Assembly: GCA_030268105.1 (NCBI GenBank)
Contig: BSDZ01000089.1
Span: 1,612,001 to 1,676,000, forward strand
DNA: 64,000 nt
Direction: 5' to 3'
Source: Volvox africanus
Lineage: Eukaryota > Chlorophyta > Chlorophyceae > Chlamydomonadales > Volvocaceae
Shown: positions 39,480 through 50,098 of the stretch, piece after piece
Layout: each line of letters begins with the position of its first letter
How positions within the stretch are numbered: position 1 is the stretch's first letter
The notes under the pieces: generated by a model
Database searches by the model: none
The model's input: the letters and a program-made list of their open reading frames with translations, nothing else
Told to the model about the DNA's origin: nothing
Made by a program: the position numbers and the translations under genes

Positions 39480-39510
39480 GACACACACACACACAACACA
39501 ACACACGCTC
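39480..39510. repeat. CA/CAACA microsatellite
   Basis: A short (CA)n run is interrupted by AACA units in C/A-rich sequence; no coding signal. Confidence 0.6.
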
Positions 39511-42115
39511 ATATACGCCGCATCTTCCCCTTAGAAGATACTTCGTCAGATCTCCCTGACTAATCCGCAGAGCACCAGTAAAAACGGACATCACGATCTA
39601 CCCGACTTCCCAGGTACTCACTATCTACCCATGCCTAATGAAGCAGGCGCAGCACGCCAAGTTATAGTCGTGCGGCAAACACATACCTTCTGAGGACATT
39701 CACAAGGTGCACAAATGGGACGGGGAACGCAACGGTTATCCCGCAGTGCAGTCTCAGTTCACCTTCCCAACCCAAAGTACCCAGATTGTCCGCACCCCGC
39801 CAGTGAGCTCCACTTTCCCTCTCCAGCAACAATGGAAGAACGTTGCATCATGTCGCGCAGCCGTAGATAGTATCAAGGTCTGCGCAGATTGCAGCACACG
39901 TCGGATAGCTGAGGGATGGCGATTCGAAGCGGCAACGTGCATGTTGCCTGTTTCCACGCTCCCCCTCCTACACCGTCTTACGCCCGGGAGTCGAGTCGCT
40001 GATGCATTGTCAGGGCGCTGATTCGGCTGTCCCACTGCATCCACCTGTCTGGCTGCTTGCAGACCTCACCTGGAGCCACCCTACAGCTGCTTTCTCTGCA
40101 TATGCAGCGGGCATGCAGATGCCCCTAGCAGAAAGGCGAACAAATCGAGACTTTGTACAAGCGTAGGCAGATCTGCGCAAAGGCGCCATATCCCATACAC
40201 ACAATGAGGACGTATTGGAATGTCAAATCGGTTCTGGAACAGCGGACAGCACTCGAGACAAGTGCCATCACAGGGGAGCTCTCGAGGACAAAACCCTAAG
40301 CGCGCACGCACACCTACCCGGACGCCGTGCTTCACGTGTACTGAAAGTGAAACGCCCTCTCTTCTTCAAGTCAAACAGACATCCACAACCTAATACATGA
40401 ATCGCTCAACATAAAACCAAGCACACGCACAGATATGGTTCCTCACATGCTCTAGCACCGCAAATCGCCTTACCTCCGTGCTGCGGCTTAGACCACCACC
40501 CTCCACCTATAAAACGATGTTCGTTGCAGGTTTGATGACCACTACACGGCACGACAGCGCGGCACGAACTAAAGTTCCCTTTCTCTCGCGTCTAATTATC
40601 CTTGCCGTATACCAGCATATGCCAAAATCTCGCGCCACCTTCACCTCAAAATGTGGCTATCAGACGGGAAGCTCGGGGTTGGGGCGGACGATGGCGAGCT
40701 GTGCGAGTGAGTGGTCAAGGTGGCGAACTGAAGAGCGCCCTCGATACCTATTCCTCATTCCGGTTTGGCCTCATTGCCTATCAGGCCTTCCAGCCCCCCG
40801 ATCTCCGATCTTGGGCTCGTGAGAGCTTCTCTTATGATCAAATTCCTAGATATATTCCAGGTACGGTACTGTAGGGTTCGCCAGAACAGGGGTTTCGGCC
40901 CCTATTTCCCGACGACGGGTGCAGATGCTCGCGCCGCACTTAGCCGGACTGTATCGGAAGTGCAGCAGCAGCAGCTCACAGCCTGAGCACGTCAACACAC
41001 ACAAACTGTCTGCACTCACACTGTCAGCAAAGGCGGGCGCACGCCCAAACCACAACAGTTCAGTGCGCAAAAGACAGGGCTTAAAAGTAATTAATAAGCG
41101 ATGTGCGGACAAACACGGGGAGTCGCTGAGGCTCTCGCGAACCTCACGAAATGGTATGGGCTCCACCTCGTGTTACGGCAGAACGACATCTTGCTCGCAC
41201 GCGGCCGGGGTCTGCCAATAAAGCGCTTTCTCTATCCCGATTTCGTAATCGAATATGCGAGCAGCCCACATAGCAACGTCTTCTCGGGCGGCGCCTGTGG
41301 CTCATCCCTATCATTCTCTCTCTCACACACTCAGGGAATAGACACCTGGGGCCGTGTCGCACCTGCCACATCACGCTATAACACAAACACCACGCCGCTG
41401 CCCCCACCTTTGGCCTTCCTGGACTCCTCCTCGCTCCCATCCTTCGCTATTTGCGGCATTGTATCGCCGCTACCAGTGGCTCCCTTCTTCAAAAGAGGCC
41501 CTCTGGTCTCATCTACCCTTCGACCACTCCTCCATTACCCCCCTCCTCCAATCATCCCCCCCAGCGTCGCCCTTTTCGTTCACCGGGGAGCACTGGCCTT
41601 GCGGGCAACCTGGCGCAACGCAGCACTGTGCAAACAATGCCTGCAGCGAAAAAGCTCGCTACGCAACCGCAGCTGAGGCACGGGCAGTTCCTGGGAGGGG
41701 GGGCCGCCGCCCCCATCCGGTGGAGGACTAAACCTCTGGACGCTCAGACCCGGGTCGCAGCTCATGACACTTCTCGCCTCCATCCACATTCCCCATCATG
41801 GCGCTTCCCTGGTGGACCCGCTTGCAACGTCCCAACCACATCTAAATATAAGAAGTACAGACCCAACCGAAAAATCTCTTAACTGTTGTCCCATCCACCC
41901 TAGCACTAAGGTTGGTTCCATTCTCTCCGCACCGCTCCGCTCAGTACACTTTCGAACGCGAGCTCCATTCCAGGTTGAACGCTACGGGCACCGATCCGCA
42001 ACCCGGCTCCCCCTTATTAGCATTGACAGCTGCTTATCATGATAGTAGTTCGGAGGAAGCGCACCCACTGTCGGGAACCGACCTCGCCCCCGGCTTGCCT
42101 GGCCAAAACCATTTC

Positions 42116-45100
42116 CTACCACTGCAGCGGCCCGTCGCCGATGTATCGGGCGATGAGCCCCGTGTAGTACGCGGTGCGGGCCTCCCCCGTGAGCGCAAAG
42201 CCCTCCGGCAACTCCATCCGGCGGTAGGCGACCATAGACTGGAAGGAGCGGAGCAGCGGCAGAAGGCGCAGGTCGTCTCCCGAACACAGAGGCAGGTAGC
42301 AGCTGTGGGGCCGCGTGAGGGACAGGAACTTGGCGTGGCGCAGAATCCACAAGGCGTCCTGTCGCATATGTAAGGGTGGGGAGCGGGAAGGAAGTGAGGA
42401 CGGAGGGAATAGGGAAAGGCCTGGGACGTGGTCTGGCCTATCCTAGGCTAGCCCCGCCCCGCCCCGCCCCGCCCCGGTATATCTTAATGTTTTATGCGGG
42501 CCAGTTGTTGGTGTAGTTTAGAAAGCGTGTGAAATGCTACGGAACAAGAAGTTACAGATACGCGATTGAGGGAGACATGAGACGCGGGAGGCGCGCAGCA
42601 GCGGGCGTTGCATCAGGACTTCGTTGAGAGAAGTACACAGCGGGGGGTGAGCGGACAGGTATGGGGATGAGAGGGCACCACGGCTCTTGAGCCTTCTTTT
42701 GGATTGTGGAGGTGGAAGGGGGGGAGCTCTGCGCCCTCCGTGCAGCCCCAGGACACCCAAGAGGTGCCGCCCGCCCTTCAAAAGGATGCGCCACCAGGAA
42801 TCCGTGCCAATGTGTACATAAGAGGTCCTGAGAAGCGCGTGCACCCGGGGACCACAATTCCCTATGCTCCCACTCCACGCGGCCTCTCCCCCCGCATCTC
42901 CTCCCGTACCTGCGGGAGCGGCACTCTGTTGAGCATCAGCACCAGGTAAAGGTACTCCTGGGAGGACCACGACATCACCACGTTCAGCAGGCCGCAACCG
43001 GAGTCGTACAGACCCGTGGGTGTATTGTACAGCCGGCGGCGGCGGTCCGGATTGGCGGTGAAGTACTGGCTGCCCAGGATGTGCGGCGAGAAGCGGCATC
43101 CCAGGGGGTAGGTCTCTCCGCAAATGGCCCACTGCGGCTGGGCGCCAAACCTGAGTGTCAGAACCAGCGGCGGTGCGTTGTCGAGAAAAGGACAACAGCA
43201 GTGAAGAACTCATGGGAACTGCACTTGGGTCGGAACTTGTGTTACGTAATCTCGGGGTCATTCCGGCCCCTATTCGAGGAAGCAAAACACCGCGGCGCGT
43301 GTTACCACTACCATCAGGGGGGAAGCCCCTTCCCCCCACCCGCCCTTGGGATTGAATGGGCCGAAGAATGGAACGTGTGAATCTTTCCTCCATCATGCCT
43401 TAACTGTGCTTAGGTCTGTTCAGCGGAATTAACGCCTTGAAATTTGGGACGGGGGGTATCGGCTAGCGAGCGACGCCGGTCGGTTGCCCTCCGTCCTGCC
43501 CATTCCCTCCGTGTCCCTCCCTGCATCACCTTCTGTGTGCCAACAGCTTTCCGAGGCCGTGCATCAGCCCCACCAGATGTAGCCAGTCCAGGTCGGGGTG
43601 GTGCAGGCGACACAGCTCCGCGGTCTGGAAGGCGTGCTCCAGGAGGGGCAGCTCCGCAATCTCCTGCGATTGGTGGAGGAGAGGAAAAGTGGAGGTGAAT
43701 GGGGGGCCACAGCGAGGGCGAGGGCGAGGGCCGACCAAAACATGAACAGATCGCACGATATGGGTCACCCTACCAGCTGCAATCACACGGCATACCCCAC
43801 TCCTCCGCGCCCAGCTTGCATCGTCATCTGCCCTCCAAGGCTAAATCCCCGTTCTGCGAGACCCACCAGCGCCTCCCCTCCTTCCGCCAAGAGTACTGCT
43901 TCGTACTCCCTGAGCTCGTTAAAGGTCTGGAGGGCCTCCCACATCGTCATCTTGGCCTTGTCCAAGTTCGCGAACAGCTGGGTCTAACCGCCCAATGAGA
44001 AGGACGGAAGGGGGGAAGGGGTAGCAGGGAAGAAGGGGGTAAGGCGAGTAAAGCTTGTCAGGTGGCATGACTTCTTCAGGAGGCGGACGAAGTGCAAAGG
44101 GGGGGCCCATCTGCGGCCCGGGGCAATACGTTATGTCCACAGGTGCTCAGAGCAGCGGCAGCTCCCCGGAACGACAGCGGGCAATGGGGAGTGGCAACAA
44201 CAGGGGAGGGCAGTTCCTTTACTGCCTTTGCGGCCACATCTGGGGAGCCCCCGATAACAGCACCGGCACCACCAGCACGTTGGCACCCGGGTGCTCCCCC
44301 CGCCTGGTCCTCGCCCGGGGTGACTCCGGACACGTCACCCCAGGGCAACATCCACGCACGTATACGTACCTGCCGCTTCACAAAGTCCATAGTCTGGCGG
44401 GCGTGATTGAGGCGCAGAAAGAGCTCCACGGCGGCGTGGGAGTTCGTTAGGTGGTAGCTGCTGCGCTTGCGCGTCAGCAGTCCATCATCATTATCCCCAG
44501 AGCCCCCATCCTGCAGTGGGGTTTATTAATTGCTAACCCCGAATTTAAAGAATTGCTATTTTTTGTATCATTACTTAATTCCCAGCAAATTCCTCAAGAA
44601 TTACTGCTGATTTGTAAGGGAGAAGTAATAGTTAATAGTTTTAAAGCTGAACTTAAAAAGCATTCTTTTATTACTACTAACGTGCTGGCTGATACAGATA
44701 ATAATGACCACTTCATTACATTCTGTATGCATCGCAGTACACAGGCTATCATTCTGGCATATCTAACAGGTTTAATAAATCTAGATGGCCAAAAGAACGT
44801 ACTAAAAGCAATAATTAATCCTTTGGAAAACTATATATCTAAGTTAGCTGAAGCTGAAGAGACCTTAAAACTTAAGGTTCTACAAAGTAATTGTGGGGCT
44901 AGGCTGGGGAAGACGGACGACGAGACGTGGGGATATATGCAAGATGGCACCGAGGCGGACAAAGAGGGGTGGTGGCTCACGGGGCAGTTTGCCAGTCCCG
45001 GACTTTCGCATCATCCATACGTGCACGCCCCATATGCCCGAACGCCTTTCGCGCTCCTCCAACCTCTCGGGTAGATAGCTTGAGGGGCCCCCAGCCGCCG

Positions 45101-47714
45101 CGAAAGAGTTCATTCCTTACGTATCACGGGAATAACCCGTTTGCGGATTCTGCACTGCTGGTAATGCCTTTGCGGTTGGACGTGCATCCCCGAATTTCGC
45201 TTGTTCGGGGCTTAGGGGTTGAAAACCCGAACTCTCCCCCCTTCGGCCCCATGCAGCGCCGTCCGTCTATCCTTCCAATTAGCTACCCGTTTGGTAACAC
45301 GCGACAAACCTTTCTTAAGAATGTAGGCTCTTTTCTCATAGCGTGTTCCAATATGCTGCCGCGTCATTCCACTTCTAAACTGATCCGCCCCCATCCCGTC
45401 ACCCCCACCGCCCCTGGCCCGACCTCATTCCCTCAGTCCTTTGACGAACCAGGGGGATCCGCGAGAGGGAGAGAAAGAGAGACGCACGCACCTTATCAAC
45501 CGCGGTTGTTTCACCGCTGCCGCCCTCCCCACTCGTCGTACCGGACCTGCCACAGCCGCCGCTATGAAGATTGCCAATGGGCCCCAAACCGCTCCCGCCG
45601 ACGGCATTGGTGGTCGCAGCATTGACCGCCGCCGCCGTCACCGACGCCCACTGGTCCCGCCGACCCCCCTCGCCCCCGGGAGCAGTCGTGGGCGACGAGT
45701 CTGCGCCGAGAAGGCCCCAGCCGCTACTGCGTGCCATCATTCCGGTGTGACTTCGGAATGCCGTAATCAGCCGGTGGCCCTCAAGCTCAGCATCGTCCTC
45801 ATCGTCACTACTGCTGCCGCTAACCCGACTGCCGACGACGGCCCCAGCCATCTGCTCCACAGCGGCGAGCGAGGAGCAAGCCCGGCGATAGCCGTACGTC
45901 GTGTACGAAGTCGACTGCGGCTGTAGTCCTAGTGAGCCGGCCCCGCGGCGGCGTGAGGGAGATCCGGGGTTGTATGACCGGACAGCCGTAGCCATTGACC
46001 CATGCTGTTGCGTATAGTGTTGCTGCGACTGTTGCTGCGATTGACTGTACGGCTGGCGCGGGCAGTGGTGCAGGTCAACAGAGAACCTCGAGTGTGCGTT
46101 GGATCGAGCCTGAGCTGCGGCCCGGCTGTAGCTGCCACTGTAGCCGGTGCCACAGCCGCCATCACCGTAGCTGTAGCTCCCATTGATGGTCGTGTTGGCG
46201 CTGCTAATGTCCCCAACCGCACTGGCGCGTGGCGGCTGTGACCCCTGGCCGTTGTACTCCCGAAGGAGCTGGTTGCGTGCCGACATGATCACACTGCCAC
46301 TTCCCACCTCTGCGGTGCACGACATCACGCGGGTTGCCGGGCTGCCAGGCAGGCTCAGGGCGCCGTCGCGGCCGCCATCCTCGTCCTCCTGTGGCGGCGC
46401 CAGGGCGGGATGCTGCACTAGTACTCCCGCATGATGGGTGTAGCGGGCGGCCATGTGCGCCTCCAGTCTGTGATCCCGATGGTTCTGGGAATGCGCACGC
46501 GTATGGCTGTGAGGTCTTGTTGGGGCCCCGACCTGCGCTCGAGCTGGCTCGTGGGCACGAGGGCCCTCTGTGGCACTGCCGACAGCCATGAACGCGGACT
46601 GTCCCGCGGCAGGCACCGACAGCGCTGCAATGTTAGTGGAGGTCCTTGACCAACCCCGGTCATGCCCCAGCATCTCACCCGCCTGCGCGTTGTCGTCTGT
46701 ACTGTCGTACACTGCGCCACCGGCCATGTTGGTCACGGCTGCCCAAAAAGACGCGACAGAACTGGTGAAGCCACCCCTGGAGGCGTGCTCTGCTGCCTCC
46801 ACGAGTCCATCGCCGTCCCAAACGGCACTGCCGCGAGAACCCGGAGCTGCGGGAGCCCGGGTCGCAGAGAGTCCCCGGCCTTGAGGTTGCTGAGGCTGAG
46901 GCTGAGGCTGAGGCTGAGGCTGCGAGGCCATATCGTGCCGGGCGTCGGCCATTGCGCTATACTGCTCCTGACGCTGCTGCTCCCCCCCCGAAGGCGGGTG
47001 AGTTACACGTGGACGGGATGTCGCCACCTCAGCGGCAGCAGCAGTGGTAGCAGTGCCCGTGGTAACGACGGCACCGAGCTCCGCAGAGGAGATGACGGTA
47101 GTGGACGGTTCGGCGGCATCTCGGCTAATGCTGACGGCGGCCTTGAATGCCGCCCACTGGTCAGAGGTCAAGGCGCAAAACGCACCAATAAGGTCTGAAC
47201 CGATGCCGTCCTCCCCTAGTGCGTCCATTACCACTTCCCTGGCAGCTTTTGGGCCCGAGGCTGATACTGCTGCTGCCATTGCCACCGGCGCTGTTCGGCC
47301 ATGCTGCTGTTGCTGCTGTTTTTCCCGCTGTCCGTTTGCAGCTTGTATCGTGGCGGCACTACCAAGCCCCGCCGTTTCCTGCGCGGAGGTACGCTGGCAG
47401 CGACCTGTATCGCAGTCACAGGGTAGCCGGGAGGCCAGAAGGGCGGGAGGCGAGGGGGAGGAGATGCCGCTGGGAGCAGAGGACAGGGCGGTGCTGCTGC
47501 TGGCGGAGTGATGGAGCTGCAGTGGGGCAGCGGCCTTATCAAGACAGCAGCCCGTCTCCACCGAGCTGCCTCCCTTCGCACAGCAAGCCGATTCCGCGTC
47601 GTCGTCTTCCGCCTCGCCGTCCGTATCAATCAGACAATAGGCATTGTCAGGGGCAGAGGTGACGACGTAGCAGCCGTCCTCAGGCTCCAGCACGCTCTCC
47701 GTGGTCTGGGCCAT
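42116..47714 (-). CDS. Disordered N-terminus fused to a myo-inositol oxygenase-like, probably inactive domain
   Basis: Exons: 47714-45492, 44510-44370, 43977-43867, 43663-43530, 43150-42910, 42358-42116 (TAG); all phases agree, giving about 1,030 residues. The first exon encodes 741 disordered residues rich in S/A/G/Q, including a QPQPQPQ run and an early CC-rich acidic patch. The last five encode a full-length MIOX fold of about 290 residues: FLRLNHARQTMDFVKRQ, LDKAKMTMWEAL, HAFQTAELCRLHHP, LDWLHLVGLMHGLGKLL, QPQWAICGETYPLGCRF, GLLNVVMSWSSQEYLYLVL, and the C-terminal W. MIOX normally oxidises myo-inositol to glucuronate with a di-iron centre. Here the first two His ligands remain, but the HD motif is HG, the GHDEY His is Ser (SSQEY), the FHSFYPWH region is unrelated and the FDLY Asp is Val. 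Two of six ligands survive, so oxygenase activity is unlikely; a regulatory or sugar-binding role is inference. Confidence 0.8.
42448..42476. repeat. (CCCCG)n simple repeat
   Basis: About five CCCCG units follow GCTAGC in the last intron of the MIOX-like gene. Confidence 0.7.
44521..44893 (+). other. AT-rich organelle-like insertion (candidate nuclear plastid or mitochondrial DNA)
   Basis: About 370 bases of sharply AT-rich sequence interrupt GC-rich surroundings inside the first intron of the MIOX-like gene. The plus strand is open throughout (about 123 codons) with strongly A/T-ending codons such as TTA, AAA, AAT and ATT, unlike any nuclear exon here. The product reads as an ordinary soluble protein fragment (for example ANPEFKELLFFVSLL and LENYISKLAEAEETLKL), so it looks like a recent fragment of an organellar gene. 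I could not identify the gene; giant-virus origin is an alternative. The insert begins only about 10 bases beyond the 3' splice site of the host intron. Confidence 0.6.
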
Positions 47715-50098
47715 GGAACTGTGGCTCCTGCTCTTCTTAATCGGACAGCATATGAGATAGTCGTCGCCCGTCCTGTATAACGCATCGGAGCGTGCACGTG
47801 CAATCAGGAGGCATGACGGTTTGACATGTTATCGTGATTCAGAACTGCCAGGTGCGTCGTTTCAAAGCTTCATAACGCTAATTATTGATATTCCCGTGGA
47901 TTAACTCTGAACACATGCACGGGTCCTGCCGTGATGGCCTCCGTCGCGAAACGCTGTGGTCCAAGAGCTTGCGGTTCTAGGCGCGCTGTGCTCAGCCAAT
48001 TGCTGTATGCATAGCAAGCGCAACAATGATGCCAAGTACATTCCGCCGCAGTCCGCGCGCTCAGCAAGAACCAAGTTCCTTACCTGCCCAGCCCTGTACA
48101 AACCTCTTCTGAGGTGGGTAGGTCACCTGCAGTAAATTGCATTTAACGCTCGTTGTTAATTTACCAGCTGAGCAGCTAAGCGCCGTTAGCGCAAACAGTA
48201 AACAACAGACCTGGCAGATGGCCAAACGTATGTCGCAGCAGGGACCGACCGAAAACGCGCCGTGCCGCCGGCGCTTGAATCGTTATAAATTCCAGCATGG
48301 CTGCTTTGAATTGGGGTCGCGCCGCCTATGTGCGCATCGTTTTGTTCCAAGTTCGCGGCAGTCTACACTGACGAAGAACGCGCTCTGTGAACGGTTTGAA
48401 GAAAGTATTCGTTGAGTTCAAATTGGACTCCTCGAGTGGGATTGCTCAAGTCCTGGCCAGACGCTGCCAAACGCCCTGCAGCTTGCGTGGAGACACGGCA
48501 CTAAACAAGAACCGACAAAATTTGTGAAACGAGATAAAAGAAATGGACCACTACTTTTAAAATAAAGCGCATAATAGGCCATTCGCTGAGTAAACCTCAG
48601 CTACCGCGAACGAAGGATTGAGACGCGCGAACGCCGTACCGACTTACCACGGGTTTGTTGCAACGTTGGAATAGCCATTAGCAGGTCTCGAGACGTGGAA
48701 CACCATCCGAAATGTTATCAAATGGGTCAGTGCCAGGTACAACCTGCGTTTTGGGAAGGACTGAAAGGTTTCCACGCCACAAGTTTTTTGTACACTGTTT
48801 CGTGGAGGTGTATCTCGCCGTGCATGAACTCCCATCTTAATTCAGGACCAATTCCTGATGTGGTTTACATTAATATCTTGCCGCCGCTTTAAATTTAGCA
48901 ATACCTTGCGCGGCGAAGCATGGGGTGGCTCGGCATCCCTCGACGGGTACCCGACTCATACAGTGCACAAGCTTCCAACACAGACGGGGAGACGCCTCAC
49001 CCGTCTGTGTGATAACCAAACCCAATGTCCTCCAACCCAAACCGTGATACAGCGGCTCGTGTTTCCGGCTCAGCAAGGACTGCCAGAAACTGTCTACGGC
49101 AATGGGCTGCCCATCGCCGTCGTATCCCACGCAAAGCGTCTACCAGTTGTGACCGCGGCGAGAACATCCAACAGCTTCACACGACTCCAGTCAACGGACA
49201 TTCGTCCCTCCTTGTTATTGACATAGGAACCATGCAGTTCAGTTTATGCCTGCACCTGGCTGCGGGGAGCCTCTCGCAGCCCATGGAAGCTGATGGACCC
49301 GATCACGCACGTGGCTGAGGTCAGAAGAGGAAATCGCAATAGCTACGAGCACCGTACAAACTGTTTGCTGTGCGCGTGCCGATTCCCTCATCATCATGCA
49401 ACGGCCTCCTTTGCTTGCAAAGCTTTGGGCAGTGGTGCCCTTTTCGATGCCGGGGTTACATAGGAGTTCCTTTATCGCCACCATCTTCACCACGTCTACT
49501 CCAATTTCGTTACCCCTTAAGACATTACCGTGTGTCAGGCTGACACTCAGTCATTCACGTGGCTTCCGCACCAGCAACAGCCCAAGCCAAATACCTAAAG
49601 CCCGGTCTGTCTACTATTGTTTCAACCCTAATAGTCATCAGTTACAAGCTAAGCTGTGCCAAGCAGCCGCACATCCTACCACATGCTCATACCAAAGCAA
49701 TTATTTACATGGCCACCTGCCATTTTAGACGTATTGTACGTGACGGATAGATGGACACCGCATTGACTGCTCTGTGTCGGTATTGCAAACTGGGTGGACA
49801 ACAGCTCGTGTGTTTTTTTAGTCGTACGTGGTGTCCCATCACATCTTTTTTAACTCCTACAACTCAACGGCAAGCAGCTGATTGTGGAGCTGTTCTGCGA
49901 CTGCAAGTTGCTGTCGGGGAGGAGGCATGGGGCGGGTAGAAGGACGTCAATTGATTTGGGCTGTCAACATGCAAAGAGGGGATTCACGTCTCCCTGCAGA
50001 GCGCTGCCAATGAATCTATGCGGTTGCATTTGGGTGGTGCAATTGGAGCGGATTTTGATGCGGTCAGGGGCAGCACGTGGGGGCACGGCAGTCCCCCG
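47715..50098. other. Intergenic region upstream of the MIOX-like gene and downstream of POP5
   Basis: No exon is supported in these 2.4 kb. The stretch contains the promoter side of the MIOX-like gene, one copy of a 330-bp dispersed repeat (48765-49094), and, towards 50.1 kb, the 3' flank of POP5. Open frames present carry no motif. Confidence 0.5.
48765..49094 (+). repeat. Dispersed repeat family 1, copy 1
   Basis: This ~330-bp segment matches 54100-54439 in the same orientation with scattered substitutions and small indels. Shared landmarks are TTTGTACACTGTTTCGTG, TTAATATCTTGCCGCCGC, GGCTCGGCATCCCTCGACGG and CGGCTCAGCAAGGACTGCC. No long ORF is shared and no terminal inverted repeat is obvious, so it may be a non-autonomous element (MITE or SINE type). 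Confidence 0.9.

Larger units (their letters stand above)
31184..42115. other. 10.9-kb stretch without recognisable exons, with an internal composition switch
   Basis: It lies between the stops of two convergent genes (31183 plus; 42116 minus). Up to about 39.1 kb the plus strand is visibly rich in G and T; from about 39.2 kb to 42.0 kb it is rich in C and A. Both halves have the character of volvocine 3' UTR or intron sequence of the adjacent gene. Many open frames occur on both strands, including a minus-strand one at 36391-37017, but none has family motifs, splice-linked continuation or sensible codon use. On the plus strand TGTAA first occurs at 33051 and 33068. On the minus strand I find none between 42115 and 38794. 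Confidence 0.5.

Noticed and set aside
16931..39510. CA runs as possible telomere-like or centromere-like repeats
   Set aside because: They are short microsatellites, not TTTTAGGG arrays or long satellites.
45187..45209. Perfect 7-bp inverted repeat CCCCGAA ... TTCGGGG
   Set aside because: Isolated short hairpin in an intron without a poly-T tract or neighbouring signal; likely chance.
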